From: Pseudomonadota bacterium
GTDB lineage: Bacteria > Pseudomonadota > Gammaproteobacteria > Burkholderiales > Rhodocyclaceae
Assembly: GCA_018241725.1 (NCBI GenBank)
Contig: JAFEDI010000068.1
Location: 62,001-126,000 of the forward strand
DNA: 64,000 nucleotides
Reading direction: 5' to 3'
Of this stretch, positions 51,832-59,448 are shown piece after piece (the stretch's first letter is position 1; every line of letters starts with the position of its first letter). The notes beneath the pieces were generated by a model. That model saw only the letters and a list, made by a program, of their open reading frames with translations, was not told where the DNA came from and did not search any database. Made by a program: the position numbers and the translations under genes.

Positions 51832-52502
51832 GGCGCCACCTCCTCACCGTCCTCGGCGAGATGGGTTTCGAGTTGTTCGATACAGGCAGCCAGGCGCTGA
51901 CGGCAGCCGGCGTCGGCCTCGCGCCCGTCGGCACGAACGCGGCACTCGCCGGGCTCCAGCCGCGGATCGGCGATCAGCGTCCAGCGCGACGCGCGATCCG
52001 GCGCCAGTTCGAGGATGCGCTGGCGCTCCTCGGGATTCAGGAAAACCTCGACCCCTTCGCGGGCCGGCGGCATCGTCGCCAGGGTTTCATCCACCAGCGC
52101 GAGCAGTTGCACCGGCTGCAGGACCAGTTCGCTACGGATGACCTGACGGGCCACCTTGGCGACCAGATCCACCACCTCCCGGCGCAGCGCCCCCTGGTAG
52201 TCGGCCTGCATCTGGCGCAGGCTGGCGATCAGCGCATCGATCGGCGCGGCGAGTGAATCGAACTGGGCCAGCACCTCCTGGCGAGCCTCGTCACGGCCCG
52301 TGCGCAGCCCTTCACGGCGGCCCTCCGCCAGTCCGTCCCCACGTCCCTGGGCCAGGCCCAGTTCATGCCCTTCCCGGTAGCCCCGCTCCATGCCCTGGTG
52401 GAAGCCATCGGCCAGGGAAGCCTGGGCCTCCGCCGCACTGGCGACCGACACGCCAGCCACGAGGGACAAGGGGGGGAAACGGTAGGGCCGAAAGTTCTTC
52501 AT
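51828..52502 (-). CDS. fliH: Export ATPase regulator FliH
   Basis: 224 residues from MKNFRPYRFPPLSL. A central glycine-rich helix with GxxxG-like repeats (GFHQGMERGYREGHELGLAQGRGDGLAEGRREGLRTGRDEA) is diagnostic of FliH. The C-terminal stator-like domain VVDLVAKVARQVIRSEL and EVFLNPEERQRIL follows. It links FliI to the C-ring via FliN. It overlaps fliG by 4 bases. Confidence 0.92.
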   Translation of the reverse strand: MKNFRPYRFPPLSLVAGVSVASAAEAQASLADGFHQGMERGYREGHELGLAQGRGDGLAEGRREGLRTGRDEARQEVLAQFDSLAAPIDALIASLRQMQADYQGALRREVVDLVAKVARQVIRSELVLQPVQLLALVDETLATMPPAREGVEVFLNPEERQRILELAPDRASRWTLIADPRLEPGECRVRADGREADAGCRQRLAACIEQLETHLAEDGEEVAP

Positions 52503-53530
52503 TCGACCGTCGCCTCGGCGAACAGCTGGATCTCGATCTCGCCCGCATCGACGAGTTCCTTGACCTGCCCCATGATCTCGGCGCGCACTTGTTCGACGCG
52601 GCTGCGCGGTACCGGGCCGCTGCGCCGCATCAGATCCTCGAAGCCCTGTGCCTGGCGGCGTGGCATGGCGCGCAGGATGGCGTCGCGCACCGCCGGCTCG
52701 GCGCCCTTGAGGGCAATCGCCCACTGGTCGAGGGCCACTTCCTCGATGAGGCGGGTGATGACCTCGTCGTTCTGACGGGACAGGACGTAGAAGTCGTACA
52801 TGCTGACCTCGATCTCCGACACCATCTCCGGATCGTGGGCACGCAGCATCTCGACCATCTGCTGGCGGTTGCCGGGCAAGCGGTTGAGAATCTCGGCGGC
52901 GTGGCGCACACCTTCCACACTGGCGCTCTGCAGGCCCAGGCTGTCGAGGCAGCGGAGGACCATCTCCTCCAGCTCGATCAGCAGTTCGCGGTCGATCTCG
53001 GTGAGGCGCGCCACGTTGAGCAGCACCTGATCACGACTGTCGGTGGGCAAAGCATCGACGATCTCGCTGGCCAGCGCGGCCGGCAGGAAGGCCAGGAACA
53101 CCGCCTGCATGCGTACGTGTTCGTTGATCAGCTGCTCGGCCAGCCACTTCGGCGAGGCCCACTGCAGGCGCGCCATCTTCGGGCGGATCTCGTCGCCGTA
53201 GATCTTGTTGAGCACGCTGCCGGCGATGTCGGCGCCAAGAGCAAGGTCGAGGGAGCGCCGCAGGTAGGTGCGCGACGCGCCATGCACGCCGCTCTGCTCC
53301 CGGTAGTCGTCGAAGAAGCGCTGCAGCGAGCTCTTCACCGCCTCCACCTTGATGCCGCTCATCCGCGACATCACCTGGGTGACCTCCAGCAGCTCCTCGC
53401 GGGACAGGCAGCGCAGCACCGCGGCGGCGGGCTCCTCACCCATCGACAGCAGCACGATGGCAGCCTGCTCCACCGGCGTCGGCGTGGCACCGGGGACGAT
53501 CATGTCGGGCAGATTATTCGCTTCGGCCAT
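52499..53530 (-). CDS. fliG: Rotor protein FliG
   Basis: 343 residues with the three FliG parts: VEQAAIVLLSMGEEPAAAVLRCLSREELLEVTQVMSRM; the middle domain ending MEASPKWLAEQLINEHVRMQAVFLAFLPAALASEIVDALP-like ASPKWLAEQLINEHVRMQ; and the C-terminal torque helix region VLSRQNDEVITRLIEEVALDQWAIALKGAEPAVRDAILRAMPRRQAQGFEDLMRRSGPVPRSRVEQVR. Charged torque residues are present. It couples the stator to rotation and overlaps the end of fliF by 17 bases. Confidence 0.95.
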   Translation of the reverse strand: MAEANNLPDMIVPGATPTPVEQAAIVLLSMGEEPAAAVLRCLSREELLEVTQVMSRMSGIKVEAVKSSLQRFFDDYREQSGVHGASRTYLRRSLDLALGADIAGSVLNKIYGDEIRPKMARLQWASPKWLAEQLINEHVRMQAVFLAFLPAALASEIVDALPTDSRDQVLLNVARLTEIDRELLIELEEMVLRCLDSLGLQSASVEGVRHAAEILNRLPGNRQQMVEMLRAHDPEMVSEIEVSMYDFYVLSRQNDEVITRLIEEVALDQWAIALKGAEPAVRDAILRAMPRRQAQGFEDLMRRSGPVPRSRVEQVRAEIMGQVKELVDAGEIEIQLFAEATVE

Positions 53531-55169
53531 TTTTCTGCATCCATTGGCGGACCACTTCGGCGACGCGCTCCGGCTCCTTCGCCGACAGCACCTTCAGGTG
53601 TTCGACCATCACGTCCACCGGCGAACCCGGGGCCGGCAGGTCGTAGTTTTCGAGCAGGCCGGCGACCGGCATGCGCTGGGTATCGGGGGCGGCCAGGGCG
53701 GCATGGGCGGCCGGCGCGGCGAGTTCCGGACTGGTGGGCTCCTGTGCTTCCGCCAGCTCTTCGACGGTCTCGGCTGCGGGCAACGCCAGACGCTGCTGGA
53801 CCAGCTTCATCAGCGGACGGACGATGAACAGGAAGGCCAGCAGCAGGCTGATCGCGTAGGCCAGCCAGCTCGCCATCTCGATGATGTTGTCGCGTTGCTG
53901 CCACCAGGCCACGCTGTCATCCACCGGCTTGCGGAAGCCGCTGGCGGTGACGACCAGGCTGTCGCCACGCGCCGCGTCGATGCCGAGGCCGCTGCGCAGC
54001 ACCTTGTCCACATTGGCCAGCGCTTCCGGCGTCCAGGTCTTGCCGTCGGGGGCCGCAGCGTTGTTCATCACCACCGCCACGGAGAGCTTCTTCAGGCGGC
54101 CGCGGCTGCGCTTCACCTGGGTCACGCTTCGGTCGTAGGCGTACTGGCGGGTGGTGGCGTTCTTCTTGGTGGTCGCCGCCTCCGGCTCCTCGTCGGCCTT
54201 CACCGCCACCGGGCGGTTGCTGAGGGAGCCCGGCACGCCGACCGCCAGCGGATCGCGGCCGTTCTCGGTACGCATCGCCTCATTGGTGATCTTCGGCGCC
54301 TCGCCGTAGCGTTCGGTGGTTTCCTGGATGCGGTCGTTGTCCACCTCGGCGGTGACGCTGACCTTGAAGTTGCCCGTGCCAAGCATCGGCAGCAGGAGAT
54401 CCTCGGCATTGCGCTGGGTCTCGTCGCGGAAACGGTGGGACGCGTCGTTGAGCTGGGCACCCTCGAAGCCCTCGCTGAGATCGACGCGGGCGGACAGCAG
54501 GTTGCCGGCCTGATCGACCACGCTGACCCGCTGCGGATCAAGGCTGGCGACGCTGTTGGCGACCATGTTGATGATCGCCGCTATCTGCTCGGGGCTGAGG
54601 GAACGGCCGGCCTTGAGGGCCAGCACCACCGACGCGGTGCTCTTCTCGCCGTCATTGACGACGAAGGACGAAGAGCGCGCGATGGACAGGTGCACCCGCG
54701 CCGAATCCACCGCGTCGAGGGTCATGATGCTCTGTACCAGCTCCCCTTCGAGGCCGCGGCGGAAGCGCACGTCCTGCACGAACTGGCTGACCCCCAGCGG
54801 ATCGTTGCGGTCCATCAGCTCCAGCCCCTGCGGCAGCTTGGCAACTACGCCCTTGGCGGCCAGCAGCATGCGCACTTCGCCGAGGCGCTTGGCCGGCACC
54901 AGCACCTGACCGGAATCCGGATGGAGCCGGTAAGGGATGCCCTGGGCGTCGAGCAAGGCGATCATCTCGGCCGACGCCACCTTCTCGCGGCTGCCGAACA
55001 CCGGCTTGTAGCCCGCCTGGTCGTTCCACGCGAACATCAGCACCAGCGCGGTGATCGCCAGCGCCAGCAGCACGATGGGCAGCAGGCCCTTGACGAAACC
55101 CGGCGGCAGCTTCGGCAGGCCGCCGGGGGCGCGCAGGCGGGCCAGAGCGGGAGAGAGGGAGAGATTCAC
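53514..55169 (-). CDS. fliF: MS-ring protein FliF
   Basis: 551 residues from a GTG start. Membrane helices lie near residues 25-45 (LLPIVLLALAITALVLMFAW) and 435-455 (MASWLAYAISLLLAFLFIVRPLM). The YscJ-like ring domain (VFGSREKVASAEMIALLDAQGIPYRLHPDSGQVLVPAKRLGEVRMLLAAKGV; DVRFRRGLEGELVQSIMTLDAVDSARVHLSIARSSSF) and the C-terminal FliG-binding tail (LKVLSAKEPERVAEVVRQWMQKN) are intact. It forms the base on which the C-ring and export gate assemble. Confidence 0.95.
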   Translation of the reverse strand: MNLSLSPALARLRAPGGLPKLPPGFVKGLLPIVLLALAITALVLMFAWNDQAGYKPVFGSREKVASAEMIALLDAQGIPYRLHPDSGQVLVPAKRLGEVRMLLAAKGVVAKLPQGLELMDRNDPLGVSQFVQDVRFRRGLEGELVQSIMTLDAVDSARVHLSIARSSSFVVNDGEKSTASVVLALKAGRSLSPEQIAAIINMVANSVASLDPQRVSVVDQAGNLLSARVDLSEGFEGAQLNDASHRFRDETQRNAEDLLLPMLGTGNFKVSVTAEVDNDRIQETTERYGEAPKITNEAMRTENGRDPLAVGVPGSLSNRPVAVKADEEPEAATTKKNATTRQYAYDRSVTQVKRSRGRLKKLSVAVVMNNAAAPDGKTWTPEALANVDKVLRSGLGIDAARGDSLVVTASGFRKPVDDSVAWWQQRDNIIEMASWLAYAISLLLAFLFIVRPLMKLVQQRLALPAAETVEELAEAQEPTSPELAAPAAHAALAAPDTQRMPVAGLLENYDLPAPGSPVDVMVEHLKVLSAKEPERVAEVVRQWMQKNGRSE

Positions 55170-55190
55170 GAGTGGCGTCCCGGGGTGCGC

Positions 55191-55526
55191 TTAGAGCGGC
55201 AGCTTGATGAGGTCGTCCATCGCGCCGACCATCTTGTTGCGGACCTGCATCAGCATCGAGAAGGACAGGCTGGCTTCCTGACTGGACAACATCGCCCCCA
55301 CCAGATCGTCGCTACGGCCGCTGTCCACGTCGGCCATGCGCTCGCCGGCGACTCGGTCCTTCTCGTTGACGCCCAGCACGGCCTGCTTGAGGTGCTCGCC
55401 GAAGCCGTCGGCTTCGGAGCTGGCCGCATCCAGCAGATTGGCTGCCGGCACGACCAGGTCGGCGGCCGGCAGGCTGCCCTGCAGCTTCATCAGGTCGGCG
55501 CCGATCGACGCCAGCATTTCAGTCAC
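55191..55526 (-). CDS. fliE: MS-ring/rod adaptor FliE
   Basis: 111 residues from GTG 55526; GTG 55529 and ATG 55517 (MLASIGADLM) are alternatives. AGGAG ends 9 bases before GTG 55526 and 18 before the ATG, which favours a GTG. The C-terminal half is typical: FGEHLKQAVLGVNEKDRVAGERMADVDSGRSDDLVGAMLSSQEASLSFSMLMQVRNKMVGAMDDLIKL. It links the MS ring to the rod and opens the export gate. It is the first gene after the long c-di-GMP riboswitch leader, so its expression should depend on that RNA. Confidence 0.9.
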   Translation of the reverse strand: MTEMLASIGADLMKLQGSLPAADLVVPAANLLDAASSEADGFGEHLKQAVLGVNEKDRVAGERMADVDSGRSDDLVGAMLSSQEASLSFSMLMQVRNKMVGAMDDLIKLPL

Positions 55527-56021
55527 CACCACACTCTCCTTCGGAAACGGGATGCGCCGGAATGGCGCCCCGCACGCACCAGCCGGTGGGGCGGGATTCA
55601 ATCGCCAATTGGCGTTGCGTTTTTTCGGGAAAAAGAAACCCCTCGCACGCTCAATGCGGCAATTGAAAAAACGAACGAATAAATCGACGAAAACGAATTG
55701 AACTGGCAATAAGGCCGGAATTAAAACCGGACGCAAATAGACCTCGCGCCAAATTGAATCGGGCGAAGGGGATCAGAAGAAAACCCTGATCCGGATCCAG
55801 GCGTACGGAGAGCAGGCGAACGACACCATGCCAAGACGGCCCTGGTGCGTGTTCAGACGAGAATGTGATGGTTCATGCGCTTTCCCTCATTGATGTGCTC
55901 GGGACGCACACATAGGAAAGACGAGGCGCAGCCGCCAGAAAGGCGACAACACAGACCCGGCGCGGCGTACAGGCAAAGCCCACACGGACAACAACCGGCG
56001 GAACCGAGTCAGCGGTTCCTG
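55527..56021 (-). other. Long fliE leader between riboswitch aptamer and start codon
   Basis: About 495 transcribed bases with no credible gene. Visible structures on the minus strand are a GGAACCG/CGGTTCC hairpin just after the aptamer (about 56000-56019) and a GGATCAG/CTGATCC hairpin (55770-55792). A nine-base GTCGCCTTT block (55940-55948) also occurs, like the -10 box of the FliA sites but without a -35. An eight-codon mini-reading frame (MNHHILV, 55853-55876) is preceded by AGGGA. No hairpin is followed by a convincing T-run, so the expression platform is not identified. Confidence 0.55.
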
Positions 56022-56103
56022 TCTGGCAACCCCGCTATCGTAGCCCGTAAGAGCTTTAGACCGGAGGCTTTGCGACCCCGTCTTTCGAACGGGTGTGCCC
56101 AAA
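56022..56103 (-). ncRNA. Cyclic di-GMP-I (GEMM-I) riboswitch aptamer upstream of fliE
   Basis: On the minus strand the aptamer has the P1 pair TTTGG/CCAGA, the binding segment GGGCACACCC (56091-56100) and a hairpin closed by a C-GAAA-G tetraloop (tetraloop at 56083-56086). The hallmark CGCAAAGCCTCCGG (56061-56074) and its receptor CTAAAG (56054-56059) follow, then a second stem and GATAGCGGGGTTGCC (56025-56039). This is the known c-di-GMP-I fold; the position matching the G that pairs with the ligand is G, which favours c-di-GMP over cyclic AMP-GMP. It should sense c-di-GMP and control fliEFGHIJ. Whether high ligand turns the operon on or off cannot be read. Confidence 0.93.
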
Positions 56104-56139
56104 TTTAAGTTTTCGCGGTTTTGGTCGCGAGTTGGAGTG

Positions 56140-56168
56140 ATTATGCCCAGAAGCTTTCCGCCAGGCAA
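56140..56168 (-). promoter_or_regulatory. Sigma-70 type promoter of the fliE operon
   Basis: On the minus strand TTGCCT-N17-CATAAT, 4/6 and 5/6 matches to the consensus with optimal spacing. The predicted start is near 56133, about 30 bases before the riboswitch aptamer and 600 before fliE. No FliA or sigma-54 site was found for this unit. Confidence 0.65.
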
Positions 56169-56179
56169 TCATTTTTTTC

Positions 56180-56200
56180 AATTCAGCCCCAGGCTGAATT
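56180..56200. repeat. Perfect 9-bp palindrome between fliE and fliM promoters
   Basis: aattcagcc and ggctgaatt are complementary with a 3-base centre. It lies just upstream of the fliE -35 box and in the AT-rich region leading to fliM, a position suited to a regulator controlling both divergent units. It is not followed by a T-run on either strand, so a terminator is unlikely. Confidence 0.5.
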
Positions 56201-56369
56201 AATCGATAAACGGCCCATCAATTCCTGTTGCGTTAAATCGAATTAATCCGCAAACTAAAAATAATTAGATCCAAGTCTTTCCGGATTAAGAATTCAGGAA
56301 ACGCCATTCGCGGGCGAAACGCGACCGGCATTCTGCTCGAATTGCCGGACAATCATTGGTAATACAGAC

Positions 56370-57224
56370 ATGCAGAAATCCGCAGCGCAGCGCGGTGGAA
56401 TGACGCTCGACCCTCTCTCGCTGGGACGCCCGCTCCACTTGCTGGAGCGCTTCACCGCGCTCGCGCGGGACGATCTCGACGAGGCCTTGCGCGGCAGCCT
56501 GAACCGTCGCTATCGCGCGCAGTTCGAAGTCGCAGACGTCCGCCTCGTGCCCGTCGACCGCCTCCCTGAGCACCGCCGCTGGAACGGCTACACGCACGAA
56601 CGGGGCCGTATCGATTTCGCGCTGGACCGCCAACTCCTGCTGTGCGCCCTCGACTACCGCTACGGTGCCCACCCGGTAAGCAAGGCCGGTCCGCGGGACG
56701 AGGCGCCGGTGACGGCAACGGAAGAACGCCTCGCCGCGTTGCTCGGGCGGCGCTTCACCGGAGTACTGGTGGATCGCCTGGAAGGACGTGCTCCGTCCCA
56801 CGACGGCAGCGCCCACACCGGACGCCTGCTCGGTGACGCGACGACGGCACTGCGCCGCCAGGGCGCCTGGGCCCTGCGCGTCGGCATGCGCGAACGGAGC
56901 CACGGCATCGACGGCGGCATGTACTTCCTGCTCGAGGAGGCCTGGCAGCGCCATCTTCTGCAGCAACTGGCACCCACGCGCGATCGACCTGGCGAACCGG
57001 CCGCGGCCCAGCCTTTCCCGCACCGCCTGCGGCTCGCGCTGACGGCCCGCCTGCTGGAGAAGGACATCCCGCTGGGGCGCCTGCTCGACCTGCGGGTTGG
57101 CGACGTGATCCCGGTGCGCCTGGGGCCGTCCGACATCCTGGTCGACGATTCCCGGCTGTTCACGGCCCAGGTCGTGGAGCACAAGGGCAAGCTTTGTTTA
57201 ACCGCTTTTGAAGATGTGGAGTGA
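56370..57224 (+). CDS. fliM: Divergent rotor switch protein FliM, lacking the CheY-binding end
   Basis: 284 residues, shorter than the usual 320-330. Only about 25 residues precede the middle domain, and the N-terminal EIDALL-type CheY-P binding motif is absent. The middle domain is recognisable (LHLLERFTALARDDLDEALRGSLNRRY; FALDRQLLLCALDYRYG; TATEERLAALLGRRFTGVLVD), but the GGxG switch motif reads YGAHP. The C-terminal FliN-like domain (RLALTARLLEKDIPLGRLLDLRVGDVIPVRLGPSDILVD) is good. No ribosome site precedes ATG 56370; ATG 56400 follows GGTGGA closely and is an alternative. It resembles lateral-system FliM. It leads the fliM-flhA operon. Confidence 0.83.
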   Translation: MQKSAAQRGGMTLDPLSLGRPLHLLERFTALARDDLDEALRGSLNRRYRAQFEVADVRLVPVDRLPEHRRWNGYTHERGRIDFALDRQLLLCALDYRYGAHPVSKAGPRDEAPVTATEERLAALLGRRFTGVLVDRLEGRAPSHDGSAHTGRLLGDATTALRRQGAWALRVGMRERSHGIDGGMYFLLEEAWQRHLLQQLAPTRDRPGEPAAAQPFPHRLRLALTARLLEKDIPLGRLLDLRVGDVIPVRLGPSDILVDDSRLFTAQVVEHKGKLCLTAFEDVE

Positions 57225-57229
57225 GTGGG

Positions 57230-57592
57230 ATGGACCCGATCAACGCAAGCCTCGACGACATGCTGGGTGACTTCGACGGTGAAGCCAGCGCCTTCGGTGA
57301 AAGCACCGAACCCACCCCGGCCCCGCGCCCTGCCCGGCCGCTGGCCCAGATGCTGCGCAAGATCCCGGTGCGGCTGACGCTGGAAGTCGGCTCCACCAGC
57401 ATCTCGCTGCAGGACCTGATGAACATCGACCGGGACAGCGTCATCGAGCTCGACACCCTGGCCGGCGAACCTTTGGTCATCAAGGTGAACGGCACGCCCA
57501 TCGGCCGCGCCGAAGTCGTGCTGGCCGGCGAGAACTATGGACTGAAGGTCGTCGAGTTGTGCGACCTGGACCTGGGCACGCTGGCGTCATGA
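57230..57592 (+). CDS. fliN: Rotor switch protein FliN
   Basis: 120 residues from ATG 57230 (GGAG 9 bases upstream); a GTG at 57221 overlapping the fliM stop is possible. The acidic N-terminus (DDMLGDFDGE) and SpoA domain MLRKIPVRLTLEVGSTSISLQDLMNIDRDSVIELDTLAGEPLVIKVNGTPIGRAEVVLAGENYGLKVVEL are typical. It forms the lower C-ring and binds FliH. fliP follows by 10 bases, leaving no room for fliO. Confidence 0.94.
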   Translation: MDPINASLDDMLGDFDGEASAFGESTEPTPAPRPARPLAQMLRKIPVRLTLEVGSTSISLQDLMNIDRDSVIELDTLAGEPLVIKVNGTPIGRAEVVLAGENYGLKVVELCDLDLGTLAS

Positions 57593-57602
57593 GGCTGGCA
57601 GC

Positions 57603-58370
57603 ATGACACCGCCACACACGCGTCTATGGCCGTCCGCGGCCCTGGGCCTGCTGGCGCTCGCGCTACTGGCCCTGCCGGACCTGGCCTGTGCCGACCAGAT
57701 CGGGCTGTTCACCAGCACCGCCCAGGGCGCCAAGACCGAGCTGACGGTCAAGACCCAGGTGCTGATCATCATGACCCTGCTCGGGCTGCTGCCCGTGCTG
57801 GTGCTGATGATGACCAGCTTCACCCGCTTCGTCATCGTGCTGTCCCTGCTGCGCCAGGCCCTCGGCCTGCAGCAGGGCCTGCCGAACCGCATCGTCACCG
57901 GCGTGGCGCTGATCCTCACGCTGCTGGTCATGCGCCCGGTCGGTGAGACCATCTGGGAGAAGGCGCTGCAGCCCTACGACCAGGAAAAGATCGGCCTGCA
58001 GGAAGCCCTGAGCATCGCCGAGCAGCCCCTCTCCCGTTTCATGCTCGCCCAAACCAGCAAGAGCGCGCTGGCCCAGGTCTCCCGGCTGGCCGGCGAGAAG
58101 ACTGTCGACAAACCCGAACAGCACGCCTTCACCGTCAAGCTGGCGGCCTTCGTGCTCAGCGAGTTGAAGACCGCCTTCCAGATCGGCTGCATGCTGTTCA
58201 TACCCTTCCTGGTCATCGACCTGGTGGTGTCGTCGGTGCTGATGGCCATGGGCATGATGATGCTGTCGCCGCTGGTCATCTCGCTGCCCCTCAAGCTGCT
58301 GCTGTTCGTGCTGGTGGACGGCTGGACCCTGACCGTCGAGACGTTGGTGACCAGCGTGCGCGGCCTGTGA
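57603..58370 (+). CDS. fliP: Export gate protein FliP
   Basis: 255 residues with a cleavable signal peptide (ALGLLALALLALPDLACA) and the export gate sequence TQVLIIMTLLGLLPVLVLMMTSFTRFVIVLSLLRQALGLQQGLPNRIVTGVALILTLLVMRPVGETIW, ELKTAFQIGCMLFIPFLVIDLVVSSVLMAMGMMMLSPL and KLLLFVLVDGW. It forms the core pore with FliQ and FliR. It is the first export-gate gene after fliN. Confidence 0.96.
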   Translation: MTPPHTRLWPSAALGLLALALLALPDLACADQIGLFTSTAQGAKTELTVKTQVLIIMTLLGLLPVLVLMMTSFTRFVIVLSLLRQALGLQQGLPNRIVTGVALILTLLVMRPVGETIWEKALQPYDQEKIGLQEALSIAEQPLSRFMLAQTSKSALAQVSRLAGEKTVDKPEQHAFTVKLAAFVLSELKTAFQIGCMLFIPFLVIDLVVSSVLMAMGMMMLSPLVISLPLKLLLFVLVDGWTLTVETLVTSVRGL

Positions 58371-58383
58371 GAGAGGACACGCC

Positions 58384-58656
58384 ATGCTGACGCCCGAGAT
58401 CGCCGCCGACCTGGTCGGCGAAGCCCTGCAGATGGTCATGGTGCTGGTCGCCGTACTGGTCGTGCCCGGCCTGGTGGTCGGCCTGCTGGTCGCCCTGTTC
58501 CAGGCCGCCACGCAGATCAACGAGCAGACCCTCAGCTTCCTGCCGCGCCTGGTCGTCACACTGCTGGCGATCACCCTCGCCGGGCGCTGGATGACGTCCT
58601 ACGTGATGGACTTCTGCGTCGCCGTGTTCCGGCGCGCCGCCACGCTGGTGGGCTGA
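58384..58656 (+). CDS. fliQ: Export gate protein FliQ
   Basis: 90 residues with two membrane helices (VMVLVAVLVVPGLVVGLLVALFQAAT; LPRLVVTLLAITLAGRWM) and the INEQTLSFLP turn between them, as in FliQ. GAGAGGA precedes the ATG. It surrounds the FliP-FliR pore. Confidence 0.94.
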   Translation: MLTPEIAADLVGEALQMVMVLVAVLVVPGLVVGLLVALFQAATQINEQTLSFLPRLVVTLLAITLAGRWMTSYVMDFCVAVFRRAATLVG

Positions 58657-58674
58657 GCCCGCCCCCGCCGCATC

Positions 58675-59445
58675 ATGGAAGCGCTTTTCGGCCAGCTGCT
58701 CGCCCTGCTGCACACCCTGTGGTGGCCCTTCTGCCGCAGCCTGGCGCTGTTCAGCGCCGCCCCGGTGATCGGCGAGAACATGCTGCCGGTGCCGATCCGC
58801 GTGCTGCTGTCGCTGCTCGTCGCGGTAGTGATGCTGCCAGTCGTCGGCCCTTCCGCGCACATCGATCCCTTCTCGATGGCCGGCATACTGGCCACCGGCG
58901 AGCAAGTGCTGATCGGCTTCGTGATCGGTCTGGCCTTCCACCAGCTGATGGCCGTCCTGGCCATCCTCGGCTTCCTGGTGTCGTCCCAGATGGGCCTCAG
59001 CATGGCGGTCATGAACGACCCGATGAACGGTACGTCATCGGACGTGGTGTCCGGCCTGCTCTACATGCTCGGCGTCATCGTGTTCTTTTCCATCGACGGC
59101 CACCTGGTGCTGACCGGCGTGCTGGCCGAGAGCTTCCATGCCTGGCCGGTGGAGCGCGGTTTCGACTTCCTGGCCCTGCAGACCCTGGCCCTCAACATCG
59201 CCTGGGTGTTCGCCGCGGCCTTGCTGCTCGCCGTACCCATCATCTTCTCGACGCTGGTGGTGCAGGTCGGGCTCGGCTTCCTCAACCGCATGGCGCCAGC
59301 CCTCAACCTGTATGCCCTCGGCTTCTCGCTGATCACCCTGTTCGGCCTCTACATGCTGGTACGCATCGTCGGCTTCGTGCCGGAACACTACGTGCGCATG
59401 ACCAGCCAGGTGCTGCGCCTGCTCCACCACGACATGGGGCTGTGA
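58675..59445 (+). CDS. fliR: Export gate protein FliR
   Basis: 256 residues with six membrane helices, starting LALLHTLWWPFCRSLALFSAAPVIGENMLPVPIRVLLSLLVAVVMLPVVG and including GEQVLIGFVIGLAFHQLMAVLAILGFLVSSQMGLSMAVMNDPM and the C-terminal RMAPALNLYALGFSLITLFGLYMLV. It completes the export pore. It is followed by flhB after 3 bases. Confidence 0.95.
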   Translation: MEALFGQLLALLHTLWWPFCRSLALFSAAPVIGENMLPVPIRVLLSLLVAVVMLPVVGPSAHIDPFSMAGILATGEQVLIGFVIGLAFHQLMAVLAILGFLVSSQMGLSMAVMNDPMNGTSSDVVSGLLYMLGVIVFFSIDGHLVLTGVLAESFHAWPVERGFDFLALQTLALNIAWVFAAALLLAVPIIFSTLVVQVGLGFLNRMAPALNLYALGFSLITLFGLYMLVRIVGFVPEHYVRMTSQVLRLLHHDMGL

Positions 59446-59448
59446 GCG

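Noticed and set aside
55527-56021. Invertible DNA switch in the fliE leader, as in Clostridioides difficile flgB
   Set aside because: No pair of long inverted repeats flanks a segment; only short local hairpins occur, and no recombinase gene is present in the window.
56104-56131. TTTAAG-N14-GTCGCGAG on the plus strand upstream of fliM
   Set aside because: Resembles the variant FliA promoter, but the spacing is 14 instead of 15 and only five of eight -10 bases match. It also overlaps the riboswitch transcript start region.
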